Below are positions 34,412 to 47,731 of a stretch of 64,000 bases of DNA, piece by piece (the first letter of the stretch is position 1; every line of letters begins with the position of its first letter). A program made the position numbers and the translations under genes. Below the pieces are notes generated by a model. The model was not told the origin of the DNA and made no database searches. It worked only from the letters and a program-made list of their open reading frames with translations. The stretch comes from Rhizopus arrhizus. Its lineage: Eukaryota > Mucoromycota > Mucoromycetes > Mucorales > Rhizopodaceae. The stretch spans positions 434,001-498,000 of the forward strand of contig JAKZZE010000001.1 in assembly GCA_024220505.1 (NCBI GenBank). Reading direction: 5' to 3'.

Positions 34412-35320
34412 ATGAAAATTATACCAATTCATGTATTAGAAGATAATTACTCATATATTCTTATTGACGAAAAGACAAAAGAGGCTGCTGTGATTGATCC
34501 TGTTGAACCTATCAAAATATTAAATGTGATAAGCCAAACAGGTGCTAAATTATCAAGGTTTACTTTCAAATTTTACAATCCAATTTCTATACTAACACAT
34601 CTATAGTGTATTTACCACACATCATCATTGGGATCACGCAGGTGGAAATATAGATCTTGTTGGTAAAATAAAATAAAAAGTCAATTAGGATTCGAGTAAC
34701 ACAAGATAATATATATTTTTTAGCAAGAAAGCCAGGTTTAGCTGTGTATGGAGCAGATGCCCGTATTCCAGAAATAAATTATGTTTGTAAAGATCATGAG
34801 GAATTCAAACTGGGTTCATTGGACGTGACCCCTTTGCATACTCCATGTCACACAAAAGGTCATGTCTGTTATTATGTGTCTGATCCAAATACAGGTGAAA
34901 AGGCAGTGTTTACAGGAGATACTTTGTTTATTGGTGGTGTCGGTAATTTCTTTGAAGGTGATGCACGCGACATGTATAGAATCTTATTCCACGTCATTAT
35001 GAAACTACCCGATGAAACCTGGGTTTATTGTGGACATGAATATACAAGGGCGAATTTAAAGGTAATCATCTTGATCTTATCGCTCAATGCTTATATAAAT
35101 CTAGTTTGCTTTAAGTGTTGAACCACATAATGAAGCATTAATTACAAAATGGAATTGGATTCAAGATAAACTGATTACGGTTCCATCAACTATTGGACAA
35201 GAAAAATTATTTAACCCTTATCTGAGAGTCAATGAACAGTCTTTGCAAGTCATGGCTGGAAAATCAGATCCAGTAGAAGTGTTACATACATTAAGAGAAA
35301 TGCAAAATAATTCTCGTTAA
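34412..35320 (+). CDS. Hydroxyacylglutathione hydrolase (glyoxalase II)
   Basis: Four exons (34412-34557, 34607-34662, 34724-35061, 35105-35320) sum to 756 nt, 251 residues. It is a metallo-beta-lactamase fold enzyme: TTHHHWDHAGGN (about residues 51-62) gives the binuclear metal ligands, then TPCHTKGHVCYY, FTGDTLFIGGVGNFFEGD, and CGHEYTRANLKFAL. The last is completed across an intron. It hydrolyses S-lactoylglutathione to lactate and glutathione, the second step of methylglyoxal detoxification. There is no clear targeting sequence, so it is probably cytosolic. Ends 54 bp from the convergent four-TM gene. Confidence 0.93.
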
Positions 35321-35374
35321 TAAAAAGAAAAAAGAAAAAGAAAAAAAAAAGCATAAAAAGAAGTACATTTTATT

Positions 35375-36778
35375 TTAATCCGACTTCATCAATCTTTCAT
35401 TTTCTTCTTTTTCATCATCATTTTCTTCTTCAACATCATTTGAACTTGCAATCAAAGGCATCTTGTCATTATAAGCATTAGACCAACGAGCAGATTGTTT
35501 TCTTTGAGATTCACCCAATCGAGACCTTCTTCGTGTACTCATCCTTCTCTTTCTTTCACCAAAGCTACTGTGACGTCTGCGGACTTGGGGTTCATTTGAT
35601 TTATAAAGTTCATAATCCAATCGCTCAGAAGTAAGAGAATCCAGACGGTTTCGTACTGGGTCCTCTTGGCTATGACCTTCATATCGATTCCATGATTCAC
35701 GTCTATCTTTTGAAGGCATAGGAGGAGGTTGGTAGGCATCCTTCTTGGAGAGGTCAAGTGGATGGATCACATCTGCATTACTGATGGTCGATCTGCGATT
35801 GAGGCTTTTTCTAGCTCTCTTGCGTTTATCAATCTCTTCATAAAGCTTTTGACGTTGTTGATGCATATCTGCCATTTCCTTGCTGATTTCATCGCCATAG
35901 GGAGGAGGCGGAATGGTAGAATCATTGGTAGGCTTTTCAGTAGGTAACCATTCTCCCTCTTGATTACTTACAATGTATCCACGAGCTTGCTTGTATTCAT
36001 TAGAAATACGAAGTTTATGTAAAATAACAACGGTTAATATGAGTCCCTTTACAAAAAAAAAATCAATAACAGCAAAACATATTTTTTTTTAGAATTTACA
36101 GATGCAACGGAATAAACAACCCATGAAACTAATCTTTCGGTGGAAAATTGAGTCCATTGGCTGTAACAATGATCAAAGGTTTCCTTGAATCGCTCATTCT
36201 CTGCATAGTTTTCAGACCACCAAAAGAAACGGTAAGGCTGACGTTGAATACAGTTGTTCATCAAGATAGGACGATACGTATTGTACAGTAAAATGATGTG
36301 AATAAAACCAATCAAGAATTGGACAATAACAAGGAAACACAAACCATAGGTGTAAATGTTAATACCGATCATTGATTTCTGTTTTTTTTTTTATGAATGA
36401 TTACTACTACATGCCACCTGGCTCTCTCTCTCTCTTTTTTTTTTTTTTTTTACCATGATTACTACCACAAGTCCATAGATACTCCATACACTAATGATAC
36501 CAATAAAGGCCAAATAAGTATACAAGTCTCCCATAGCAAAACTGCGAACCCAATCTTTTTTTCAAGTTAATACTAAAAATGTATATTTTATACAATGAAT
36601 ACCATTAAGATACGTAAGATCGACAGCAATTAAAGCAGGCCCAAAGATCTACATCCTTTGTTAATAAAATGCATCTTTTCTCTCTTATCCTTACAATCAA
36701 TAAAAAAATCGAAACGATTGAAAGCGTTTGCCGCGTCCAAATCTTTTTAAAATCGATATTGAATTTATCAAAAAACAT
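35375..36778 (-). CDS. Four-transmembrane protein with basic cytosolic tail
   Basis: Five exons (36695-36778, 36603-36648, 36454-36554, 36100-36378, 35375-36046) give 394 codons including stop. Four hydrophobic segments are visible: LSIVSIFLLIIFGPALIAV, LYTYLAFIGIISVWSIYGLV, GLCFLVIVQFLIGFIHIILL and LVSWVVYSVASGLILTVVIL. The loop between the last two has Cys residues and QPYRFFWW, as in tetraspanin-like fungal proteins. The C-terminal 200 residues are cytosolic-type, with PPPPYG, RKRARKSLNRRST and RRRHSS, which could be phosphorylation sites. I chose the ATG at 36778 because the upstream extension has no coding character. Function unknown. An intron has a GT-A22-(GA)n start. Confidence 0.72.
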
Positions 36779-36921
36779 ACTTTTGACAAAAAAAAAAGAA
36801 AGCAAACATGCATTACTTTTGCAACGGTTATATACACAAACATTCGGAGCGCGTTTATGTTCAGTTTCAGCAAATTTCATGGGATTTTATTATGATTTAT
36901 AGAATTGCATGAAAATGATGA

Positions 36922-39556
36922 TTAATCGCCTAAAGAAAAGTATCCTTCACGGCGAGATTGATACCATCGCCACATGTAATAAGCCACCCATGCCAAGATG
37001 GCAAGGCCCAGAAGGGAGCCAAGAACAATCAAGGTGATTTGCCACCAAGTCAATCCACCTTGCTGAGCTTCTTCAGGGGGAACAAGGACACGATCAATCT
37101 CGAGCACACCACCGCCCGAACTCGAACGGCCGATGTCAACAATCTCAGCGCTATCTTGAGAACTACCCTTGATCTTGACAGAATAACCACCGCCTACGTT
37201 TTTACTGATGACAAGCACCGTGTCTTTTGAAAGCAACGAAGGAAATTCGGTTCCTGTATAGCCTATCTCACGTCCTTTATCCTCTTCACCCGACGAAAAC
37301 CACCACCGATGCTTGATCTCACCCGCATCCAACGGAGGCAACGCGAGCGGAATGATGTGCAACTTGGCAAACTTTGCGAGCTTTTCGGGATCCCCTTTCA
37401 GATGAGCCAAGTTGATTTTGGCAAAGGCCCGATCGCTTGGAGCCAAGATCGTATAGGGCCGGTCTCCATCGATGCCCTCCAGGACCTTTTGAGTCAAGTG
37501 GCTGTGTTCCAAGAGAGCCAGTAGATTGCTCGTTCCTTCCGCCGATAGCAGGTCACGGTTGCTGATCTTTAGCGCGTCAGGTAACTGCACACGATCGATG
37601 ATGTGTATCACTCCGTTCGAAGACAGGATGTCGGATTTGACGACCTTGCCAATCACCGCACGGTCGGCTCCATCCGCAGCACCGCTGCCTCGGATGAACA
37701 TGCCGTCCTGGGTCTTGTTGAGCGTGATCTGTGTGTTGATCAAGGTCTCTGCTTGATGTTCTCCTTCCTCAGTTGAGTTTTCATAGTACAGGTCACGAAC
37801 CGCATGATATTTCACCACACGTTCCAATTTCTCTTTTGAGTCAAGCTGAAGCAAATGCTTTGCCAAGAGACCCAGCCGACCAAAGGCTTCGTTGGAGGGC
37901 GCAAAGAGAGTGATTCCGTGTGATCTTTCGATGGTCTCATCCGCACCAGATGCGTAAAGGCTGGCAACAAACGTAGACAGTTCCAGGTTGACCGGCAGAC
38001 GACTGAGCAGATCTCGAGGTAAGCTGAGGGAACGAGCAAGAGGATAGATGATTGTTTTTTCTCCTGTTTCAACTATAGAAAAGAGAAATCAAGTTATTTC
38101 ATTTACTGCTGCTACTGGGAAACTTACTAGGATCCTTGATGACTCTCGACTTGTCAAATTGAATCGATTGTTTTTCAGTAAAGAGTCTGCTGCTTCCATA
38201 AATGTTGGGGTCTTGTTCGGTAATTGTGACCGGAATACGTTGATGATGCATCTCACCCAAGTCATTGTGGGATTCAGTCTCGAGCAATTGACCGTTGACG
38301 AGATCTGAAGGACGATAGCGGCCACGGATGATGTGATATTCTAACCATGCCTTCATCTGATTGCTCGGAACATTTCCTTCATCTAAAGCATCATTGGGAG
38401 GAGCCAAAAGGGTGATCTGTTCGTCTTGTTCGTCATCCAAATAACCACCTAAGCCATGATCATCAAAGAGCTTTATAAAGCGAGTAGCATGGATAGCATT
38501 CAAGGCCTTGCGGGCATTTAACTTTAAAAAGTCCTTGTTTTTGGGTAAAATAGGGCTTTCGAGTACATGAATGACGCCTATACGTGGTGTGTAAATAAGA
38601 CAAAATAAAACGATTTATGCTTATTACCATTGGATGATAAAAGGTTAGTTTTGACCACCTTGACACCATTCACGGTGATTGTGCCTCCTTTCACCAAAAC
38701 ATCAAGATCTTCTGATCCTTCCACTGTCTTTATCTTTGATTCTCCTTCTTTCAAGTCTCCTGAATAAAAGAGCTTGGGTGTGATTTGATGATTCAAGACT
38801 CTAGCCAAATCATGACGGCCATCACTGCTATCCAAATAATCCTTTTCAATGTCATTCAATTGATCGCCAAAGACACTTTTACTAGCAAAGATTGTATATC
38901 CTTTGGCATGCTTGAGATTCAAAGAGGCTCGATCAACCCAATGATTAAAATCTTGAAGGTCTTTATCCAAATCCAGTGTGGTATCTATGATGTTCATTAG
39001 TCACTCCTTATCATCATCATTTTTTTTTTTTCTTACCCAAGTCTGCAGGAAATGACAAGAGGCGATCTACTGTATGTAAAACACCATTGGAAGCATCTAT
39101 ATCAGCCTCAATCACCTTTGCACGATTTGACTCCACACCGGTACCAATAATGATTTCTCGCATCACGGAGGTCTTGGTCACCTTCAAAACTTGCTGAATA
39201 TCATCTTGGTAAGCTTCTGTTCCCAACAGACGACCATCCCAGAGCTCACCCGACTTGATAGCCACAGGAATTAAATGATACAAGATTTGCTCACGGGTTA
39301 CTTGTTCAGTGTCATCAAAGGCCTTGTTGACAGGTGCAAAGAGGGTACCGGCCTTGACCTTTTTCAATTGAGAGGTTAAATCATGTTTTTCAATTTCACT
39401 GGCGAGTTTTGTAAATCTCTTGTCAGTGACAATGATATCAAATAAGGAAGGTCGCTCTTTATAGAAAAGTCCATCCAAAAGACCAGCAGAGCATATGGAA
39501 GTGATGTAGGTTAAATAAAATAATAATAAAAACGATATCCAATTCTTTTTAAACAT
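36922..39556 (-). CDS. Type I membrane protein with four fasciclin (FAS1) domains
   Basis: Four exons (39037-39556, 38628-38984, 38128-38577, 36922-38072) sum to 2478 nt, 825 residues. A signal peptide (WISFLLLFYLTYITSICSAG) leads into repeated FAS1 domains, each with TLFAPVNKAFD / TIFASKSVF / TLLAPPNDALDE / TLFAPSNEAF / TILAPSDRAFA and SNGVLHTVDRLL / SSNGVIHIIDRV type blocks, so four full domains and perhaps a fifth partial one. A C-terminal membrane helix (LIVLGSLLGLAILAWVAYYM) and a short tail RRWYQSRREGYFSLGD-like end follow. FAS1 proteins mediate cell adhesion or cell-wall contacts and vacuolar functions in fungi. The last exon is visibly richer in G+C than neighbouring genes. Confidence 0.9.
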
Positions 39557-42294
39557 GGTTTAAAAGAAATAAATATAAAAAAAGAAATCCAAAAGAGGTT
39601 TATATATCATTCATCACTACCACGTCATTTATTTTCTCTACTATTTTAAATCTGTTTCACTCATGAATTAAACTGGATGCCTGGAACCTAAAGTCTTTTT
39701 TTCTCTTTTACATGTCGTCAGAAAACAATCATCTGTACTAGAGAGGGATGGAAGGAGATTCATGCTCTTGATTTCATTGGGTTGCTGTATTTGAAATGAT
39801 GGAACAGAAAAAATAAAAAAAGTGTGCGTGTTCAGATCTTGATTTTTAAGCGTGATCAATTTAAGGTTTCGATGATTCATCTATGAGCTTCCCTTGTCTT
39901 TATGCGTCGTTTTAATCTTATTTTTTCTACAAGCAATCATGAATAGGAAGACAATTGTCCTTTGTATTTCTTGCTTTATTCACCATACAAATAAATATCT
40001 CTTAAAAGAATATTCAACTAATAAAACAATGATTATTCAAATAGTCTAATGTAAAGCAAGTAAAGAATGCCTTTCTATTGAGATGCACCATTTTAATATC
40101 AAATGACTGTCGGTCGTGTTTACGATCATCAAATTTGAGTCCCACTCTGATTCTCATGTCGTCAAAATTCTCCAATTCATACTTTGTTTTTAATAATCAT
40201 GTACTATTTCTATTGTTCTCTCTTTGTACCCCTCAAAGCCATGCAGAGTGATCCTATCATGTAAAGTATCCAGACCTCACAAACAACCCAATGCAAGAAA
40301 TGAATTGAGCTTAGCAAAAGACTGAAGAACAGGCCGAGAGATCACAGTGAACTTTCTATTCGTGATGAGATGACTTGGGTAAACCTGCTGGTGAATGATA
40401 ATCTTGTAGGAGTGATGTTTGTGGTTTAGCATTTTCTGAATTATATTTCTATTTTTATGACATTGACAACATTGATTCTACACAGGATTGTCATGGTTCG
40501 AGTTGTTGGCTTGATTAGCGTTTGCTGTTGGTGGTAGATGTCCCTTTCATGACATTGCCCATGTCCTTGAAAGCCTTTGGGTTTGATTCCAAACTATTTG
40601 TTGGTTGCATTTCAAAAGATGTATCCTTTGTATCTAACTTGTATTTTTTTTCCCCCAAAAAAGATGGAAAGAGAATATCAAGCCCTTTCTTTTTTTCATT
40701 TTCTTCATCTTTGAGAAATCAAAGATTATTTGAGAGACAAAGTGCATGGAGAACAATTATTTTCCTGTTGCAAACCTATCGATGGCAAGCCGTCTAATCA
40801 TCTCTAGGATTTGTCGCATGTCTTTTTCCTCAACAATGTACTTGAGGTCATCATAAACCTCTGTGGCTGACTGACTGTTATACTTGTTTGATCTATGCCC
40901 TTCATACCATCAAAGTGTGTGTTGTATTCGTATTGTACTTATGTCACTCTAGGGATGAGCAGCTTGTTGGTCACTACTGATTTTGTTCAATATTTGATGG
41001 TGTCTTTTTGCGAATTTGTTTTTAAATTTCACTTTGAAATCAAAAGAGGAAAAATACTCCAACTCCTCTTATGATTCTTCTGGAAGGATGTTTGTGTGAT
41101 AGTACTGTTCAATCAAGGTTATAGAAAAATGCTTTTATATCAAGAGTATCAATATCACCCCTTGCCTCTTGAATTAAGCATCACCTCAAGGTTACTCTTG
41201 CAACTAATGTGTTTTGTGTCGAGTTATTAGGACAGAGCATGATCTGTCTTGTATATTGTCTAGACGATATTTGTTAGTAACCAAAGGGAATAAAGGTAGC
41301 GTGAAACAAAGCAAGTCTAATTTCAATAGAAGAGCTTGGGTTTATCATCCACTGGAAAAAAAAAATAAAATAAAAATTGACTTGAACCTCCAAGAAAGCA
41401 CAAGGTTTTCTAAACTTCACATTCAACACAGTGTCAAATTGAATACATTGTTCTCAAGGATCAAGCAATTATAGAAATCACTCCAAAAGACATACTCATG
41501 CAAGCATGAGCAATATTCGATTGTGTGAGATTCATTCTGTAGTGGAAAACAAGAGATTTATGTTGGAGCGATCATGATAGCCAGATCATCAAAAGAGATC
41601 AAAGCAAAGGTTACCAAACTTGAAGCTATTCAAAACAAAATTAAATACCTAATGTGTACTCTGTGGTATTTATGCTAGGGGGGTTTAAACATTATATCAT
41701 TGGTTTGAAAAATATATTAAATGTTTTAGACAAGAACAATCCCCAAAAGGCTTCAAGCTTCTATTCACAACCCAGCTATGATTTGGTAGCTTTTTCTTTA
41801 AAAAAAATTACAAGCGTATTCACTATTATTTTCATCTCTTTCTCAACTCAATGAAGACGTATTGGTTGAAGGGGTGAATTTGGTATCAAATGAAAGCCTT
41901 TTGAGAATATTCAAACAGTTTTTTTTTTTTTTTTTTCGTGAAAAATTAAATCATGCTTTAAAGGAACCCTTAAAGGTTCTAGGATTAAAACGTTCTGTTG
42001 GCTTCTTTGAGATATGCTTGGCATGGATCATGTTTAAAATACTCTATTCCTAACTCTTCTTACTCCAACTTTAAGCCTCTTAATTTTTCGAAAAGGGAGT
42101 CCAGCCTATTTTTTAAGGAATCATCAGATTGCGTGATAAGGTCTAGTTGCGCAATCATACTTTTAAACTCGCAATCAACATACTTTATAAAAAAGGGAGG
42201 TTTGTGTCACGTTAAGATTGGTTCCTTTCATAACGCATCATGAAATGCTTCCTTTCTCTTTCTTTTATTCCCTTGAAAAAAAAAAAAATAGAGG
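39557..42294. other. 2.7-kb gene-free region
   Basis: No convincing gene. Scattered short ORFs (39668-39880, 40522-40797, 41214-41474, 41654-41854) lack motifs. On the minus strand around 42052-42190 there is a coding-like stretch ending KSMIAQLDLITQSDD and NRLDSLFEKLRG with a stop, possibly a fragment of a former gene. T18 occurs near 41921-41937. Confidence 0.4.
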
Positions 42295-44214
42295 ATGGCT
42301 GAAGAAGAAGGAAATCATCTTTTGAGTCATGGTCGTGTTAATTACAATAGTATTGATGAAGAAGAATATGTATCCAATAGTGATAGTACACTGACAGCAG
42401 ATGATGATGATCCTCATTCTGTCGCAAAGAATAAATTGGGGAATATCACTTTGCCCATGTTGGCTACTTGGTAACATCAACTCATGCCAGTCCCTTTTTC
42501 CTCACCTAATTATCCCCTCCTTTTCCTAGTCTTTGTCTAGGTTCATTTCTAGCTGCGATGGATACATCCATTGTCACTACTCTATTTAATGAAATAGGCA
42601 CAGAGTTCAAAAGGTAAAGATGAATCGATAAAGAACAATTGACTTATTCTATTAGTTCTCATCTTTCGGTGTGGATCATGACTTCTTACATGTTGAGTAC
42701 TTCTGCTGTTCAACCGCTGTGTAAGTTGTATGTGATTTCAAACAAAAGCTAACAGACAATAAAAGATGGTAAATTATCAGATATTTTTGGTCGCAAGAAT
42801 ACACTGGTTGCCATCTTGTGCTTTTTCCTTCTTGGTTCATGGTTATGTGGTCTGTCGAATTCAATGATTCAGATGGGCATAGCAAGATCCATTGCTGGTT
42901 TAGGAGGTGGAGGATTGATGACGATGGCCTCTGTTGTGATTCATGATCTTATTCCACTAAGATCCAGAGGGAAATATCAATCTTATGTGAACATGGCACA
43001 AACTGTAAGTGAAAAGAATAGAAAGAAAAAAGATGATTGATCATGAACAGGTTGGTACAACACTGGGTGCTCCCTTGGGAGGTATGATTCATGACACGTT
43101 GGGTTGGCGATATTGCTTTTATCTGAATATACCTCCTTGCCTGTTTGTACTTTATTGTTATGTTTACAAGTTGGAAAATTATAATCTTCATGATTTAAAG
43201 GTGGATGAGAAAAGATGGCAAAAGATTGATTTTATAGGAGCCAGTCTGATGTTATTAGCCAATCTTTCTCTTGTTACCGGTGCATCCTTGGGAGGCAATA
43301 CCCATGCCTGGTCCGATCCTTTGATTGTCTGTCTGCTGTTGTCTTCTGCTGTGTTCTTTGTCTTGTTTGGTATCTGTGAACTCAATTGGGTGACAAATCC
43401 ACTTGTGCCTAAAAAGATGTTAAAGAATCGTAATGTGATCTCTGTCTGTTTAACTAATTTTTTCCTTTGTTCATCTACTATGGCCTTTAATTATCTGATT
43501 CCTCAATTCTTTATGGTAAGTGAAACAAGACGAGAGGACTGTTGACTGAGGTATGGATAGGGAGTGATTGGATACAATGCGTCTTCAGCTGGTATCTGGG
43601 TTTTACCGAGAACGGTGATGGTCGCGATGGGTTGTTGGATAGCTGGAAGATATTTAGGGATGAGAGGCAAATACAAGTACTTTGTCATGTCTGTCATGTT
43701 CATTCATGTCTTGACCTCATTTGGTCTATCCACGTGGAACACGAATACCCCAATTTGGTTTGAACTCTTGTGTCTCAATATCGAAGGTCTGTGCTTTGGT
43801 TGTGTCTTGGTGGCCACGATGATTGCTCTTGTTGCTGATATCAGTCCACTGGATACAGCATCAGCCACTTCAATGATCTTCTTGTCTCGTTCCATGGGAT
43901 GGCTTACTGGCAGTACGATGACAGCAGCCATTTTACAAACAGGATTTAAATCAAGCTTGAAACAAACTCTATCTGGACCAGAAGCATCTCAGGTAAGAAA
44001 AAAGAAAAAGCAAGGAGGATGATAGACTAAGATAATGTAGATGATCGAATTCGTTCGAACTTCGATATCAAAGATTCGTAGTTTGGATCCCAAAGTACAA
44101 TTGATTGTTATCGCTTCACTACAATATGCGATCAGCAGAGCATTTTTATATGGTGTTGCTTGTTCAATACTTTGCTTTATTTCAACTTTATTTATGAGGA
44201 ATTGTCAGTTATAA
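42295..44214 (+). CDS. Major facilitator superfamily drug:proton antiporter-like transporter
   Basis: Seven exons (42295-42470, 42530-42613, 42656-42720, 42766-43004, 43051-43515, 43561-43992, 44041-44214) sum to 1635 nt, 544 residues. The acidic N-terminus has about 55 cytosolic residues. FLAAMDTSIVTTLFNEIG is the first helix of DHA2-type carriers, YGKLSDIFGRK (about 108) is motif A, and ARSIAGLGGGGLMTMASVVI and GTTLGAPLGGMIHD correspond to later motifs. Around 14 helices are expected. Such proteins export drugs or toxins, or move basic amino acids into the vacuole (Vba/Fnx type); substrate cannot be told. All introns are GTAA-type. Convergent with Rac, 113 bp apart. Confidence 0.88.
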
Positions 44215-44327
44215 TGTGTTTTACAAAAACAATGAAAATAAGCAGGCATGTTTTCCCTTTTTAGAACTCGAATTAAATAAACAAAGAAAAAGTGTATTAT
44301 AAAATATATGTAAAAAAAAAAAAAAGT

Positions 44328-45069
<742 letters not shown>

Positions 45070-45105
45070 ATTGTCCTTGTATAAATATATTTATATAAAA
45101 AAAAA

Positions 45106-45152
45106 GGAGAGAGAGAGAGAAAAAGAGAGAGAGAGAAAGAGAGAGAGAGAAA
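45106..45152 (-). repeat. (GA)n/(CT)n microsatellite in the Rac promoter
   Basis: An interrupted (GA)n tract on the plus strand, hence (CT)n on the Rac coding strand, beginning about 37 bp upstream of the Rac start. Pyrimidine tracts of this kind are common fungal core-promoter features. Confidence 0.75.
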
Positions 45153-47270
45153 ATATAACGTGAAAAACAAAACACGTGAATCAAAAAAATCAAGTCATCC
45201 TCTCTCTCTCTTTTTTTTATTTTATTTTATTTTTTTGTCTACTTTATTCTTTTCATTGTGAACAAGTCATTATGCTTATAAATCATATTCAATCGTCTTG
45301 ATCTTGCTTATGAATACTCTTTTATTCATTCTTTTACTACTGTTTGTTGTAAAGAATTAAATAATGACTTGAATCTCCGAATATTGTTTAAATTGAACTG
45401 TTCTTTTTTATTTTTGCAGTGGAAAAAAAAAAAAAAGAAAGTGTTACAATATTAATAATGAAATCTATTTTATGCATGCAAATCATTCTTATAAACACAA
45501 CAATTGACTTTGAATTAGTGAACAATCTTTTCATTGTGTATAAAAATGAATCCCCTGAATGATGCAATAATATTAATAATAATTATTTTATATTAAATAT
45601 GAATATCATTTGAGAGTATCGTACGACACCAACACAATCTCACCAGCACTCATCCATTGTATTCATTTATTCATCTCAATCACTGCCAATTCATTCTTTC
45701 CTTGTCTTACTAACTTGATAATCTCAGTGACACAGAAACCAAATTTATGTTCACCAAGCCACTGTCCGTTTCCCCTTTCTCAACAGGATTCATTATTGGT
45801 TTACGCGTCAGAAAACAGAATGGGTCATCTCTCACTGTCTTGGAGTGAACTGTTACTTTTAAAGAGTGTTAGTCTCAATTGATTAAATGATCTAGTGTAT
45901 GATCCTATCTCCTTTCTTATAGGCAGTGTATCTGCTATCAGACTAAATGAGAGAGAACATGTTCTCTTTTTATTCTTTTTAAAATCACTTTTAAATGTTT
46001 CAAGGGGCCCTTGAAAAGGAACTTGTTTTGATTCAGTCAAATTCTGTTGAACTTTTCGTATTAGGTTAAGAGTATTCATCTTGTTGAATCGTGTTTCCCT
46101 CCATTTTCACAACATAATCTTCTTGAAAATAATTTGATCATTCACTGACTCTTTCGTTATCCTCATTCGCCTTCAAAACTTACATCATCTGTACTACTTT
46201 TGATGCTTTGAATTCTATAGTTTTATATAAAAAAGACATGTTTGAAAATAAATAGAATACTATTTTTAATACCTAAACAATTTCACACAGTCGATTTAAC
46301 CATAGTCACCTATCACAATTGACAAGATGGATTTGAACATTCTTTTAGCGGGTGAATCATCTGATTTTTTTTTAAAAAAAGCTGACGTTTTTAGCTTGCA
46401 TGAATCTATGTGGAGCTATTGTGACTTAAAAAGGAGAAGAGTGTTGGAGGATGATTGACAAAAGGAAGGAGAGGAATGATGAATATAGTTTATTAGAAAG
46501 GCTTTTGCTGATTTACAAAGATTTATTACTGCCCCTAAGACCTATCTAAAATTTATGCCGGCAAAACTATACTTTATTGAATCAAATACAAGCAATGATC
46601 GTGCTTATTTACTTTAATACTTGAATAGGGTCCTGTTTCTGAAAAAGAACTTATTCTCACTGTTCTTGATTTGTATTTGTGCTGTATGCATCCAAATCTA
46701 CACAGAAAGAAGAAAAACTTTATAAACTAAATCATGACGCCTCTCTCTCTCTCTCTCTCTCTTTGGTATAGGCAAGAAATAGAATTTTATGTCATCCAAG
46801 GAGATCCCTTTTTTTTTTTTTTTTTTTTTTTTTTTCGCGCGTTTACTAAGGAAAAAAAAAAAAAAACTAGTTTTTAAATGACAATACTAAATAGGATGAA
46901 TAAGAAGGAAAAAAAGATATATGATGACGAAAGGGGAAAGAGAGAATACTTTTGTAAAGGAGAACAAAACGAATGCTATTTCTCATTGTATTCATCTTTT
47001 CTTTCATTAAACAAAACTCCTTATGATTTACATAGGAAAGTGGCGCAAAGTGATGTCTGGTAAAAATCGTGCTTTTTGTAAAATAGGAGGAAATTAAAGG
47101 GTAATCAACAATAAATTTATTTAGGAGAAGGATTTAGATTTGAAACAATAACCAGCGAAAAAGGATGAATGTTTAATATCAAAAAAACGTGTCTTTTTCT
47201 GTCTCTCTCTTTTTTTCAAAGAGTTCTTAAGCGCCAAAGCTTATTTGATTTTTCCGGTATTTATAAAGTC

Positions 47271-47273
<3 letters not shown>
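45153..47273. other. 2.1-kb gene-poor region with simple repeats
   Basis: No gene recognised. It contains (CT)n at 45199-45210, a (CT)11 tract at 46741-46763, a T26-28 tract at 46809-46836 and A/T-rich filler. ORFs at 45610-45882 and 46878-47063 have no motif. Confidence 0.45.

Positions 47274-47313
<40 letters not shown>
47274..47313 (+). promoter_or_regulatory. Poly-T tract of 40 nt upstream of an ORF
   Basis: An uninterrupted T40, the longest homopolymer in the window, ending 37 bp before the start codon of the 126-codon ORF. Long dA:dT tracts exclude nucleosomes, so this may be a promoter element. Confidence 0.55.
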
Positions 47314-47350
47314 CTATATTTTTCATCTTTACTTTATACAACTTTCAACA

Positions 47351-47731
47351 ATGCTTCAATACAAAAGACCTTCATTTTACCACCGAATTTTAAAAAACAC
47401 ACCATTCATCACACGTAAATCAGAATATCAAAGAAATGAAATTGTACCTTGCGATGATGAAAGGACGCTGTGTGAAAAACCAATGGATGTGGATCAAAGT
47501 ACTTTATATGAAGAAACAAAGGAAGTTAAATGGTCGTGTGTTGATGATCATAGTTTAGTGGAAGAGGAAGATATAATGGATGATATTGTATCATCTTATG
47601 CTTCTACATTGGATAAATTAACTGGCAATTGCCCTAAAGATACGCGTAACACGGCCGTACTGATCGTTTTATCTCCTTCTGCTTTAACAGCTGGTACGAT
47701 TGCAAGACAAAGAAGAAGAATGCATAAATAA
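47351..47731 (+). CDS. Hypothetical 126-aa protein
   Basis: Single-exon ORF from ATG to TAA. The N-terminus is basic (MLQYKRPSFYHRILKNTPF), the middle acidic (EEEDIMDDIVSSYASTLDKL) and the end is NTAVLIVLSPSALTAGTIAR followed by QRRRMHK. No signal peptide or known domain. Support comes from the T40 tract just upstream, base composition above that of flanking DNA, and an AATAAAAAG polyadenylation-like signal about 105 bp after the stop. The basic start could be a mitochondrial or nuclear signal. Family not recognised. Confidence 0.55.
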   Translation: MLQYKRPSFYHRILKNTPFITRKSEYQRNEIVPCDDERTLCEKPMDVDQSTLYEETKEVKWSCVDDHSLVEEEDIMDDIVSSYASTLDKLTGNCPKDTRNTAVLIVLSPSALTAGTIARQRRRMHK

